Source: Aphanothece saxicola GSE-SYN-MK-01-06B (GTDB lineage Bacteria; Cyanobacteriota; Cyanobacteriia; PCC-6307; Cyanobiaceae). From it: a DNA stretch of 64,000 bases. Positions 35,333 through 43,260 of the stretch are shown one piece after another. How positions within the stretch are numbered: the stretch's first letter is position 1; every line of letters starts with the position of its first letter. Below the pieces are notes generated by a model. The model did not search any database and was not told where the DNA came from. It worked only from the letters and a program-made list of their open reading frames with translations. The DNA lies in the NCBI GenBank assembly GCA_019359745.1, contig JAHHGT010000003.1, positions 310,001 to 374,000 of the forward strand. Direction: 5' to 3'. The position numbers were made by a program, and so were the translations under genes.

Positions 35333-36458
35333 CGGACCCCTCCCATACCCTGGAGTCCTCACCCGCCCCGGTCCGGTGACGCCGCAGCCCCCAGTTCCGC
35401 CGTCGCCCCTCGGCAGCGAGCGCGCCGCCATCGAACGCTTGCTCGATGCCAACCTGGATCGGGCCCGTGAGGGGCTGCGGGTGCTGGAGGACTGGGCCCG
35501 CTTCGCCCTGGACCGCCCCGACCTGGTGGCCCGCAGCAAGGACCTGCGCCAGCGCCTGGGACGGCGGCACCAGGAGCGCTACAAGCTGGCGCGGCACACG
35601 GCCAGCGACCCGGCGGCGGGCATGAGCCATCCGGCCCAGGCCGAGCGTCAGAACGGCGCCAGCATCCTGGCCGCCAATGCGGGCCGGGTGCAGGAGGCCC
35701 TGCGGGTGCTGGAGGAGTTCGGTCGGATGGAGGATCCGGCGCTGGCGGCCGAGGCGGCGGCGATCCGCTATGCCCTCTACGACCTGGAGGTGGATCTGAT
35801 TCAGGCCGGCCGCGGCGGCGACGAACGCCGGGCCCTGCTGCGCCGCTGCCACCTGTACCTCGTCACCAGTCCGGTGGAGGGGCTGGAGGCGGTGGTGGCC
35901 GCCGGCCTGGCGGCGGGGCTGCGTCTGGTGCAATACCGCGCCAAAGCTGGCGACGTCCCCGATGACCGGTGCCGTTTCGCGCAGGCGAGTGCTCTGCGCC
36001 AGCTCTGCCATCGCCATGGGGCCCTGTTTCTGGTCAATGACCGCATCGACCTTGCCCTGGCGGTGGGGGCCGATGGCGTCCACCTCGGCCAGGGCGATCT
36101 GCCGCCGGCCGTGGCCCGTCGCCTGCTGGGGCCTGAGCGGCTGATCGGCCGCAGCACCCATGGCCTGGAGGACCTGCGCCAGGCGGTTGCCGATGGATGT
36201 GACTATGTCGGGGTGGGGCCCGTCGAGGCCACGCCGACCAAGCCTGGCCGCGAGCCAGTGGGGCTGGCCTACGTGAGCCAGGCGGCGGCGGAATGCCCCC
36301 TGCCCTTCTTCGCCATCGGTGGCATCGACCTGGCCAACCTGGCGGCCGTGCGCCTGGCCGGGGCGGAGCGGGTGGCGGTGGTGCGGGCCATCACCCGGGC
36401 CGAGGATCCCGGCGCCGCCGCCGCCGCCCTGCTCGCTGAGCTGGGGGCCGCGTCGTGA
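35301..36458 (+). CDS. thiE: Thiamine phosphate synthase with N-terminal extension
   Basis: ThiE couples the pyrimidine and thiazole halves of thiamine. The C-terminal 200 residues form the TIM barrel: HLYLVTSP, RLVQYRAKAGD, FLVNDRIDLALAVGADGVHLGQ, IGRSTHG, DYVGVGPVEATPTKPG and FFAIGGI. The N-terminal 150 residues (ERLLDANLDRAREGLRVLEDW, then HTASDPAAG and NAGRVQEALRVLEEF) form the helical domain typical of cyanobacterial ThiE, of unclear role. The ATG at 35301 overlaps ribF by 32 bp; a GTG at 35376 is an equally plausible start. The stop overlaps the thiS start by 4 bp. Confidence 0.94.
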   Translation: MAAPPQPLRPDGPLPYPGVLTRPGPVTPQPPVPPSPLGSERAAIERLLDANLDRAREGLRVLEDWARFALDRPDLVARSKDLRQRLGRRHQERYKLARHTASDPAAGMSHPAQAERQNGASILAANAGRVQEALRVLEEFGRMEDPALAAEAAAIRYALYDLEVDLIQAGRGGDERRALLRRCHLYLVTSPVEGLEAVVAAGLAAGLRLVQYRAKAGDVPDDRCRFAQASALRQLCHRHGALFLVNDRIDLALAVGADGVHLGQGDLPPAVARRLLGPERLIGRSTHGLEDLRQAVADGCDYVGVGPVEATPTKPGREPVGLAYVSQAAAECPLPFFAIGGIDLANLAAVRLAGAERVAVVRAITRAEDPGAAAAALLAELGAAS

Positions 36459-36694
36459 CGGATGCATCCGCCCGCAAGGAGCCGGGGGGCCTGCGGCTGA
36501 GGGTCAACGGCGAAACGCGACCCTGCCCGGCGGGTCTGTGTCTCGATGCGGTGCTGGTGACCCTCGGCTATCAGCCACGCCTGGTGGTGGTTGAGTTCAA
36601 CGGCGAGATCCTGCCCAGGGAGCGCTGGGCCAGCCAGTCTGTGGGGGAATCCGATGTGCTGGAGGTGGTCACCATCGTTGGGGGAGGTTCCTAG
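36455..36694 (+). CDS. thiS: Sulfur carrier protein ThiS
   Basis: This 79-residue ubiquitin-like protein carries sulfur, as a C-terminal thiocarboxylate, to thiazole synthase. It has LRVNGETRPCPAG, VVVEFNGEILPRERW and the C-terminal TIVGGG followed by one extra Ser, which must be removed or tolerated for thiocarboxylation of the diglycine. It starts with a GTG that overlaps the thiE stop (GTGA). thiG is not in the window. The N-terminal 10 residues look like a non-conserved tail. Confidence 0.92.
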   Translation: MTDASARKEPGGLRLRVNGETRPCPAGLCLDAVLVTLGYQPRLVVVEFNGEILPRERWASQSVGESDVLEVVTIVGGGS

Positions 36695-36721
36695 ATTTCC
36701 GTCATCAAAAGGTCTCTAGAG

Positions 36722-37684
36722 ATGGGTTCCCGCTTGTTCCGGCGCCTGGCCGGTCTGATGGTCGTCCCCTTTCTGGTGGCGGGCCTGCTGATGGCGGCAC
36801 CCCAGCCGGCCCAGGCGGCCAGCGGCGGCCGCATCGGTGGCGGCAGCTTCCGTTCTGCTCCCTCCATGCCCCGTAACTACGGCGGCGGTGGCGGCGGCTA
36901 CCGGGGCAGCTATGGCGGCGGATACGGCGGCGGTTACCGGGGCGGTGGCATGGGCTTTCCCTTCATCGTGCCGATCTTCGGCTTCGGTGGCGGTGGCCTG
37001 TTCGGCTTCCTGATCCTGATGGCGGTGGCAGGCGTCGTGGTCAATGCCCTGCGGGGTGGGGGTGGCGGCGGCCCTGCGCTGGGCGGTTCCGGCTCCGACC
37101 TGGCCTACAACCCCCGCCCCGACGGTCCTGTGGCGATCGCCCAGATCCAGGTCGGACTGCTGGCTTCGGCCCGCGACCTTCAGGACGACCTGCGCCGGCT
37201 GGCGGGTTCGTCGGACACCTCCAGCAGCTCCGGCCTTCAGCGGGTCCTGCAGGAAACCAGCCTCTCCCTGCTGCGCCACCCCGACCTCTGGGTGTACGCC
37301 AACGGTGAAGTGGGCCAGGTGCCCTTCGCCAGTGCCGAATCCACCTTCAACCGCCTCTCCATGCAGGAGCGCAGCAAGCTGGAGCGGGAACTCACCGCCA
37401 ATGTGTCGGGGCGTCGTTTCAGTGAGCCGGCGACCGTGGCCCCAGGGGCCAGCGACGCCGCCAGCGACTTCATTGTTGTCACCCTGCTGGTGGCCAGCCG
37501 CCAGCGGTTGGCGATCAAGGGGGCCCGTTCCGCGGAAGATCTGCGCGATTCGCTCCAGAAACTTGGGGCGCTGGGTGCGGATGACCTGCTGGCGCTTGAG
37601 GTGATCTGGCAGCCGGAGGGGGCCGGAGAGGTCCTCAGCACCGAACAGGTGATCACCGCCTATCCCGATCTTCAGCACCTCTGA
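36722..37684 (+). CDS. DUF1517 membrane protein
   Basis: A 320-residue protein: a signal/anchor segment (residues 8-32, ending PQPAQA), then a glycine/tyrosine-rich low-complexity run (residues 50-76, repeats of GGGY), a hydrophobic span (about 80-110), and a soluble domain with LAYNPRPDGPVAIAQIQVGLLA, RVLQETSLSLLRHPDLWVYA and FIVVTLLVASR, as in DUF1517 (PF07466). Members are cyanobacterial and plastid proteins of unknown biochemical role. It lies 27 bp after thiS. Confidence 0.85.
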   Translation: MGSRLFRRLAGLMVVPFLVAGLLMAAPQPAQAASGGRIGGGSFRSAPSMPRNYGGGGGGYRGSYGGGYGGGYRGGGMGFPFIVPIFGFGGGGLFGFLILMAVAGVVVNALRGGGGGGPALGGSGSDLAYNPRPDGPVAIAQIQVGLLASARDLQDDLRRLAGSSDTSSSSGLQRVLQETSLSLLRHPDLWVYANGEVGQVPFASAESTFNRLSMQERSKLERELTANVSGRRFSEPATVAPGASDAASDFIVVTLLVASRQRLAIKGARSAEDLRDSLQKLGALGADDLLALEVIWQPEGAGEVLSTEQVITAYPDLQHL

Positions 37685-37732
37685 TCGGTCCGCCTTGCCA
37701 GGCCGGCCGGGTTACCTCACACTGCGCTGGCG

Positions 37733-37906
37733 ATGCCTCGGGCGCCGATGGTTCCTCATCGGATCAGCTGGATCAACACACCGGTCCTGATCGAGGCGAT
37801 CGAGCGCTACGAGCAAGGCCGTTTGCCCCGCTCCCTGACCCTCTGGCTGCAGACCGTCCTGGAGCTTGAGGGTCCCCCCTCAGGGCCCCTGCTCCCCGGC
37901 GGCTGA
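37733..37906 (+). CDS. Possible small protein (57 residues)
   Basis: A short frame reads MPRAPMVPHRISWINTPVLI, then EAIERYEQGRLPRSLTLWLQTVLE, ending in a stop at 37904-37906. The middle is amphipathic and helix-forming, unlike shadow frames in this GC-rich DNA, which are mostly Arg/Pro/Ala. It starts 48 bp after the DUF1517 stop and overlaps the end of the convergent larB by 27 bp. I do not recognise a family. A small conserved cyanobacterial protein is possible. Confidence 0.45.
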   Translation: MPRAPMVPHRISWINTPVLIEAIERYEQGRLPRSLTLWLQTVLELEGPPSGPLLPGG

Positions 37907-38599
37907 AGCCACACCATTGGCCAGCTGCAGGATCCGCAGGGCCGCCATGGCGGCGCCATAGCCGTTATCGATGTTCACCACGGTGAGCCCAGGAGCGCAG
38001 CTGGCCAGCATGCCCATCAGGGCCGCCTGGCCGCCGGCGCTCACCCCGTAGCCGACCGCCACCGGCACCCCGATCACAGGCTGGGGCAGCAGCCCCGCCA
38101 GGACGGTGGGCAGGGCCCCCTCCATCCCGGCGCAGGCGATCAGCACCCGGGCCCGGCGCAGACCCTCGAGCTCCGCCAGTAGCCGGTGCAGCCCGGCCAC
38201 GCCCACATCGAGCACCAGGTCGCTGGCCACCCCATGGCAGGCGAGGGCCAGCCGGGCCTCCGAGGCCACGGCCAGGTCGCTGCTGCCGCCGCTGACCACC
38301 GCCACCCGCCCGAAGGCGGGATCGGCAGGCGGCGGTGCGGGCCAGGTGAGGCAGCGGGCCAGGGGATGGTGCTGCGGCGGTGGGTCAGCTCCGCCGCTGC
38401 CGAGCTGATCGGCCAGCAGCCGCTCCACCGCCAGGGCCTTCTCTGCACTGACCCTTGTGACCAGGGCCAGCTCCCCGGCCTGGTGCAGTCCCAGCATCAC
38501 GGCGGTGATCTGCTCGGCACTTTTGTGCTCGCCCCACACCGCCTCCACCATGCCAAGCCGTTGGCGGCGGCCCAGGTCCAGACGGGCGTCTTCGTTCAC
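37880..38599 (-). CDS. larB: LarB-type pyridinium-biscarboxylate mononucleotide synthase / PurE-related protein
   Basis: This 239-residue protein has an N-terminal segment (DLGRRQRLGMVEAVWGEHKSA) and a PurE-like core: VAVVSGGSSDLAVASEA, VLIACAGMEGALPTVLAGL, PVIGVPVAVGYG and NIDNGYGAA. LarB carboxylates nicotinic acid adenine dinucleotide in synthesis of the nickel-pincer cofactor; cyanobacterial orphan LarB proteins are annotated this way without larA or larE nearby, so the role here is unproven. The GTG at 38599 overlaps the stop of the TIGR03792-type gene by 4 bp. It is last in the era-to-larB operon. Confidence 0.88.
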   Translation of the reverse strand: MNEDARLDLGRRQRLGMVEAVWGEHKSAEQITAVMLGLHQAGELALVTRVSAEKALAVERLLADQLGSGGADPPPQHHPLARCLTWPAPPPADPAFGRVAVVSGGSSDLAVASEARLALACHGVASDLVLDVGVAGLHRLLAELEGLRRARVLIACAGMEGALPTVLAGLLPQPVIGVPVAVGYGVSAGGQAALMGMLASCAPGLTVVNIDNGYGAAMAALRILQLANGVASAAGEQGP

Positions 38600-39111
38600 C
38601 GGTTCTCCACGGCTGCCACCGCTGGTGTGAGGCCCACCCACTCGAGGGCGCCGGCGTCCACCAGGGGAAAGGGGTTGGCTGGGGTCTCGGCACCCGGGTC
38701 CGGGGGATCCAGCGCCAGGGCCCTCCTCGCCGCAGCCTCGAACTGGCCTTGCACCGCTTCGATCTCGCTGACGGGGATGGCCAGCCACTGACGGCGGCTG
38801 CGCCAGCGGATCAGCAGCAGGCCTTCCTCCCGTTCAGCGTCCCAGAGCAGATCGCGGCCCAGGAAGCCGTCCTGTCGTCGCAGCCAGGGGCCCCAGGTCT
38901 CCTGCTCCGCCTGCAGCCAGGCCTTTCGGGCGCCGGCGGGCACCTTCACCTTCAGCTGTTCCACCACAGCCGTGGGGGTTTCGCTCCAGCCAGGGCTGAC
39001 GCGTGGCGGGCTCAGGGCGGTGGCCCTCGCTGGAAGGCCGGCCCATACGAGCAGCATCAGGCCGAAGCAGGCCAGCAGACCCCCCAGACGGCTGAGAGGG
39101 CCGCGACTCAT
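38596..39111 (-). CDS. TIGR03792-type cyanobacterial protein
   Basis: A 171-residue protein with an N-terminal signal/anchor ([21 protein letters not shown]) and a small domain [37 protein letters not shown]... ending [11 protein letters not shown], which resembles an antibiotic-biosynthesis-monooxygenase-like fold and the TIGR03792 family as I recall it. Its function is unknown. It overlaps ispF upstream and larB downstream by 4 bp each, so it belongs to the same transcript as ispF, trmD and era. Confidence 0.75.
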   Translation of the reverse strand: MSRGPLSRLGGLLACFGLMLLVWAGLPARATALSPPRVSPGWSETPTAVVEQLKVKVPAGARKAWLQAEQETWGPWLRRQDGFLGRDLLWDAEREEGLLLIRWRSRRQWLAIPVSEIEAVQGQFEAAARRALALDPPDPGAETPANPFPLVDAGALEWVGLTPAVAAVENR

Positions 39112-39593
39112 GGCTGGTGCAGCAAGGCCACGGCATGGCAGGCGATGCCCTCCTCCCGCCCGGTGGGCCCGAGCCCCTCATTGGTGGTCGCCTTGACGCC
39201 CACGAGCTCGGGAGCCAGGCCCAGGCGGCCTGCGATGGCCTCGCGCATGGCGGCGATGTGGGGCTTGAGCCGTGGGCGCTCCGCCACCACCACCGTGTCG
39301 ATGTTGAGCACCTGCCAGCCCCGTGCCGCCACCAGCTCCATCACCTTCTCGAGCAGCACCAGGCTGTCGGCCCCCCGCCAGCGCTCGTCCTCCGGTGGAA
39401 AGTGGGTGCCGATGTCCCCCAGGCTGAGGGCCCCGAGCAGGGCATCCATCAGGGCGTGGACGAGCACATCGGCGTCGCTGTGGCCATCCAGCCCCAGGCC
39501 GTCGGGGTGCTCCAGGTGCACGCCGCCCAGGATCAGGGGCCGACCGTGGACGAGCCGGTGGATGTCGTAGCCGTTGCCGATGCGCAGCTGCAT
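39108..39593 (-). CDS. ispF: 2-C-methyl-D-erythritol 2,4-cyclodiphosphate synthase
   Basis: IspF makes the cyclic diphosphate in the MEP isoprenoid pathway. The metal ligands and motif GNGYDIHRL (residues 7-14), [21 protein letters not shown], and the C-terminal [19 protein letters not shown] are all present. The 161 residues are the normal length, so the enzyme looks intact. It lies between trmD (53 bp upstream) and the TIGR03792-type gene (4-bp overlap). Confidence 0.97.
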   Translation of the reverse strand: MQLRIGNGYDIHRLVHGRPLILGGVHLEHPDGLGLDGHSDADVLVHALMDALLGALSLGDIGTHFPPEDERWRGADSLVLLEKVMELVAARGWQVLNIDTVVVAERPRLKPHIAAMREAIAGRLGLAPELVGVKATTNEGLGPTGREEGIACHAVALLHQP

Positions 39594-39646
39594 GGATGGC
39601 GATGGAGGCCGATCCAGTGTGGCGGCTCAGGGGGAGAGGCTGGGTT

Positions 39647-40342
39647 TCAGAGGTTCTGCTCCGCCTGCCACAGGGCCAGCAGGTCGGCACGCCGCTCGCG
39701 GGTGCGGGCCACCTGCTGGTCCTGGCGCCAGCGGGCGATGGCGCCGTGGTCGCCGCTGCGCAGCACCTCCGGCACCGCCATGCCGCGGAAGTCCGCCGGC
39801 CGGGTGTAGTGGGGGTGCTCGAGCAGCAGGCCGGCGTGGCTCTCGGCTTCGAGGCAATCCGGCGAACCCACGGTGCCCGGCAGCAGCCGCACCACGCCAC
39901 TGATCACCACCAGGGCGGGCAATTCGCCGCCGGTGAGCACGAAGTCACCCAGGGACACCTCCTCGTCCGCCAGGGGGCGGATGCGCTCATCGAAGCCCTC
40001 GTAGTGGCCGCAGAGCAGCACCAGCTGGTCGTGCTCGTTGGCCCAGCGGCGCAGGTCACGCTGGTGCAGGGGCTGGCCCTGGGGGCTCATCAGCAGCACG
40101 CGGCGCTGTGGCAGCACCGGGATGGCCTCGAAGGCGGCGTAGACGGGCTCGGGTTTGAGCACCATGCCGGCACCACCGCCGTAGGGAACGTCGTCCACCT
40201 TGCGGTAGCGATCCGTGGCGTGGTCGCGGGGGTTGTGGGTGTGGACCTCGGCGATGCCGGCGGCGAAGGCACGGCCGATCACCCCCAGCCCCAGCAGGGG
40301 CGTGAAGGCGTCCGGCACCAGGCTGACCACGTCGAATCGCAT
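39647..40342 (-). CDS. trmD: tRNA (guanine-N1-)-methyltransferase
   Basis: TrmD methylates G37 of tRNAs that read codons beginning with C. The SPOUT knot has DVVSLVPDAF at the start, YGGGAGMVL, LLCGHYEGFDERI, VSLGDFVLTGGELPALV and SPDCLEAESHAGLLLEHPHY, all diagnostic. The ATG at 40342 gives 231 residues; the frame open upstream belongs to the overlapping lyase region. It follows the bilin lyase by 7 bp and precedes ispF by 53 bp. Confidence 0.97.
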   Translation of the reverse strand: MRFDVVSLVPDAFTPLLGLGVIGRAFAAGIAEVHTHNPRDHATDRYRKVDDVPYGGGAGMVLKPEPVYAAFEAIPVLPQRRVLLMSPQGQPLHQRDLRRWANEHDQLVLLCGHYEGFDERIRPLADEEVSLGDFVLTGGELPALVVISGVVRLLPGTVGSPDCLEAESHAGLLLEHPHYTRPADFRGMAVPEVLRSGDHGAIARWRQDQQVARTRERRADLLALWQAEQNL

Positions 40343-40349
40343 GGTGGGT

Positions 40350-40883
40350 TCAGCCGGCGGGTCGGCTGAACCGCCGGATCTCGGAGCTGAAGCTGGCCCG
40401 GCCCGGGCTCCCGTCAGGGTGGTGCTCCACGCTGCTGCGCAGGCGCAGATTCGCCTTGGTGAACCAGATCCGTTCCCGCACCGAGGTTCCGGGCCGCTCG
40501 CTGGCCAGCTCCAGGCTGCCATCGGGCCACAGCTGCCAGCGGCCCGTGCTCACGGCTCCGTCCGGGGCCTGACTCTGGAAGCTTCCGTCAGGATGGAACA
40601 GCAGCCGATGGCGACCGCCGCTGGGTGGGGTGATCTCCAGCCCCCCTGGGTCGTCGTTCCCCTCGGGGGCCAGGTAGGTCACCTGCAGTTCACCGCGCTC
40701 GGAGCTGTGCCAGCTGACCTCTTCCTCTTCGGTCTGCCCGGCCTCAGCGCTGGGTTCCTCCAGGTTGAACCGGCTGCGCAGGGCGAGCCAGTCCCCGGCG
40801 CAGCAGGTGAGGAAGGCCGCGATCGTCTCGGGCGGGAAAGGAGCGATCGTTGCTGGGGTCGGAGGCTCGGTCGCGCTGGTCAC
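40350..40883 (-). CDS. CpcS/CpeS-family phycobiliprotein lyase
   Basis: A 177-residue protein with the lipocalin-like pattern of CpcS/CpeS lyases, which attach phycobilins to cysteines of phycobiliproteins: FLTCCAGDWLALRSRF, then STGRWQLWPDGSLEL, VRERIWFTKANLRLRSSVEH and ASFSSEIRR. Which chromophore and site it serves cannot be read from sequence. The GTG at 40883 starts just before the conserved region; an ATG at 40967 would add a basic, low-complexity leader starting right after the era stop. It lies between era and trmD, so the lyase is transcribed with housekeeping genes rather than with a phycobilisome rod operon. Confidence 0.82.
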   Translation of the reverse strand: MTSATEPPTPATIAPFPPETIAAFLTCCAGDWLALRSRFNLEEPSAEAGQTEEEEVSWHSSERGELQVTYLAPEGNDDPGGLEITPPSGGRHRLLFHPDGSFQSQAPDGAVSTGRWQLWPDGSLELASERPGTSVRERIWFTKANLRLRSSVEHHPDGSPGRASFSSEIRRFSRPAG

Positions 40884-40969
40884 GGCGGGGGCGGCGGAAG
40901 ATCGGGGCCGGTGGACCCGCCTGGGATCTTCGCAAACCCCCAGCCGGCACCTGCGGTTCGCCGGCATGC

Positions 40970-41959
40970 TCAATCGCCCCGGTAGCCCAGCTCCGCCAGC
41001 CGGCCCGGATGGCTGCGCCAGTTCGGCACCACCTTGACGAACAGTTCCAGGTACACCGGGCCGTCGAACACCTTCTGCATCTGCAGCCGCGCCCCCTGGC
41101 CGATCGCCTTGAGCATCTGACCGCCCTTGCCGATCAGGATCCCCTTCTGGCTGCTGCGCTCCACCAGCACGGTGGCCAGCACCGCCGTGCGTTCCTTGCC
41201 TTTCACCTTGCCCTCGTCCTCCACAATCCGCTCGATCCGCACCGCCACCGAGTGGGGCACCTCCTCCCTGGTGAGGGTCAGGACCTGTTCACGGATCAGC
41301 TCCGCCAGCAGCAGCTGTTCCGGCTGGTCGCTGACCGTGTCGGCCGGGTACAGCAGCGGCCCCGGAGGCAGGTCGGCGGCCAGGGCTTCCACCAGGGCCT
41401 GGCAGCCATCGCCGTTGAGGGCGCTGCAGGGGTGCAAAGGCCAGGTGACGGGGCGATCGTCTGCCGCCGCGAGCATCTCCCGGTAGGTGGCGGCCAGATC
41501 TTCAGCATCGGCCCCCACCCGGTCGCTCTTGTTGAGGGCCACATGCACCGGAACCCTGCAGTGGCGCAACAGGTCGACGATGAAGCCGTCGCCGCGCCCG
41601 GCGGGCTGGCTGGCGTCCACCAGCAGGAGCACAACGTCCACCTCACCGATGGCCCCCCGGGCACTCTGCACCAGACGCTCCCCGAGCAGGTGGTGGGGTT
41701 TGTGGATTCCCGGGGTGTCCAGCAGGATCAGCTGGGCGGCGGGGGTGGTGAGGATGGCCCGCAACCGGTTGCGGGTGGTCTGGGCCACGGGCGAGGTGAT
41801 CGCCACCTTCTGGCCCACCAGCTGGTTGAGCAGGGTGGACTTGCCCACATTGGGCCGTCCGATCAGGGCCACGAAGCCCGAGCGGAAGGGAACCGCTTCG
41901 CTGTTGCCGGCGTCCGGCTGGGCATCGCCGGGGCTGGCGGTCGGGGCGCTCAAGTCCAT
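40970..41959 (-). CDS. era: GTPase Era
   Basis: Era binds 16S rRNA during small-subunit assembly. The GTPase motifs are in place: G1 GRPNVGKST, G3 DTPG in LLDTPGIHKPHH, G4 NKSD, and the C-terminal KH domain has ILIGKGGQMLKAIG and VYLELFVKVVPNWR. The ATG at 41959 gives 329 residues; the longer open frame is antisense to the neighbouring gene. It is the first gene of the leftward group era, lyase, trmD, ispF, TIGR03792-type, larB. Confidence 0.97.
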   Translation of the reverse strand: MDLSAPTASPGDAQPDAGNSEAVPFRSGFVALIGRPNVGKSTLLNQLVGQKVAITSPVAQTTRNRLRAILTTPAAQLILLDTPGIHKPHHLLGERLVQSARGAIGEVDVVLLLVDASQPAGRGDGFIVDLLRHCRVPVHVALNKSDRVGADAEDLAATYREMLAAADDRPVTWPLHPCSALNGDGCQALVEALAADLPPGPLLYPADTVSDQPEQLLLAELIREQVLTLTREEVPHSVAVRIERIVEDEGKVKGKERTAVLATVLVERSSQKGILIGKGGQMLKAIGQGARLQMQKVFDGPVYLELFVKVVPNWRSHPGRLAELGYRGD

Positions 41960-42005
41960 AGCCTCAACACTGCCAGTCCATGGGCCTCGCCGCCCGCCTC
42001 TCGCC

Positions 42006-42596
42006 ATGACCGATGCTGCTCCTCTGACCGAAGCCCCCCTGGCACCGAGCTTCCCCCAGGCGATGGAGATCGCGGCGCAGTGGATCGGCCTCTGGGAGGC
42101 CGGGGAACTCAGCGACGAGGTGCTGGCTGATCGGGTCGGTGAACTGGTGGCCAGCCGGGATGGCGCCCGCGGCTTCTTCGTGGTGAGCCTCACCGGCGAG
42201 GCCCCGTTGCTCGACCGTCTGCCGGAGGCCCTGGTGATCGCCCTGCGCCAGGCCGGTGCGGGGGTGGTGGATCTCACCGCCCGCAATCTGGCGATGAGCA
42301 CGGCCATGGTCCTGCACCACCAGCGCTGCGGAGATCAGGAGCACCAGGCCGGTTCGGAGCGGGTGCAATGGCGCAGCACCGAACTCCTGCGGCACCTGGA
42401 GCCCATGGCCGTGAAGCAACGGTTGGAACCATTGCTGGCGGCCGCAGCGGAAAAGGCTGACGACGATCAGGCCGTGCTGGAGGACCGGACCTTCCTGGAT
42501 CGTTGGGGATATGACAAGGAACAACGTCAGGCCATTGCTGCCGCGATCGAGGCGGTGGCCGAGGCTGGTGAAGACCCTCTGGCGATCAGAACCTGA
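42006..42596 (+). CDS. Conserved-looking cyanobacterial hypothetical protein
   Basis: A 196-residue soluble acidic protein, MTDAAPLTEAPLAPSFPQAM, with a helical body (QWIGLWEAGELSDEVLADRVGELV), a sheet-like ARGFFVVSLTGEAPLLDRLPEAL segment and a charged C terminus. No catalytic motif, signal peptide or membrane span is visible. I do not recognise the family. It is divergent from era with a 46-bp gap, and its last 11 bp overlap the convergent barrel gene. Confidence 0.75.
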   Translation: MTDAAPLTEAPLAPSFPQAMEIAAQWIGLWEAGELSDEVLADRVGELVASRDGARGFFVVSLTGEAPLLDRLPEALVIALRQAGAGVVDLTARNLAMSTAMVLHHQRCGDQEHQAGSERVQWRSTELLRHLEPMAVKQRLEPLLAAAAEKADDDQAVLEDRTFLDRWGYDKEQRQAIAAAIEAVAEAGEDPLAIRT

Positions 42597-43260
42597 GGTA
42601 GAGCAGGGTCATGGCCTGAAGGGCATCAAAGGTGACCCCGTCCGGCAGGAAGACATAGTTGACGTTGAAGCCCAGGGTCACGTTCTGGGTGACGTTGACA
42701 TCCACGCCACCGGTGAGCATGGCGTTGGTCTGGCCGGTGGAATAGGTGTTGGTGGCAATGCCCCCGCCGAGGTAAGGGGAAACCACCGAGCGGCGGAACA
42801 GATCAAGGGTGAGGGGCAGCTGGAAAGAGGTCTGGCCGTTATAACGGCCGAGCACATCCCTGTTGCCGAAGATGACGCTTGGTCGCAGGGAGACCGCGAG
42901 GGTTTCGTTGAGTTTGTAACCCACCCGGCCTGTGAAAACACCGCTGTTGGGAAGATCGCTGCCGAAATTGACGCCGCCGCCAATGCCGTAGATGCCGACA
43001 TTCTCGATCGGTTTGCCCTGGCGTGGCACGATCGCCAGTTCGGCGGGGTCGCGATTGGCAGGCGCGGGCTGGTAATCCGGCGGCAGGGTGGCGGCGTCTG
43101 TCACGGGCTCCCAGCCGGCCGCAGGGGGCTCAGCCGCGACCGGGACCCAGGGCGCCGGGCCTGCCGGTAGAGACTGGGCCCGAAGTGGCTGCAGCCCCAG
43201 GCCCAGACAGGTGAGGCCCACCAGTGCAAGGCCGCGGTGGTGGAGACCCGGATGCCTCAC
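42586..43260 (-). CDS. Outer-membrane beta-barrel protein of the export locus
   Basis: A 224-residue protein with a signal peptide (residues 1-29, ending LRAQ), a proline-rich linker (30-75), and then alternating strands rich in Gly, Asn and aromatic residues: VGIYGIGGGVNFGSDL, FTGRVGYKLNETLAVSLRPSV, SPYLGGGIATNTYS and VTLGFNVNYVFL, ending with the C-terminal Phe that marks outer-membrane proteins. About eight strands fit, the size of a small barrel. Its role is unknown. It follows the TonB-shaped gene with a 4-bp overlap, so it belongs to the OPX operon. Confidence 0.75.
   Translation of the reverse strand: MRHPGLHHRGLALVGLTCLGLGLQPLRAQSLPAGPAPWVPVAAEPPAAGWEPVTDAATLPPDYQPAPANRDPAELAIVPRQGKPIENVGIYGIGGGVNFGSDLPNSGVFTGRVGYKLNETLAVSLRPSVIFGNRDVLGRYNGQTSFQLPLTLDLFRRSVVSPYLGGGIATNTYSTGQTNAMLTGGVDVNVTQNVTLGFNVNYVFLPDGVTFDALQAMTLLYLRF

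Noticed and set aside
36895..36955. Tandem GGC-rich repeat as a possible regulatory or phase-variable tract
   Set aside because: It simply encodes the Gly/Tyr-rich linker of the DUF1517 protein.
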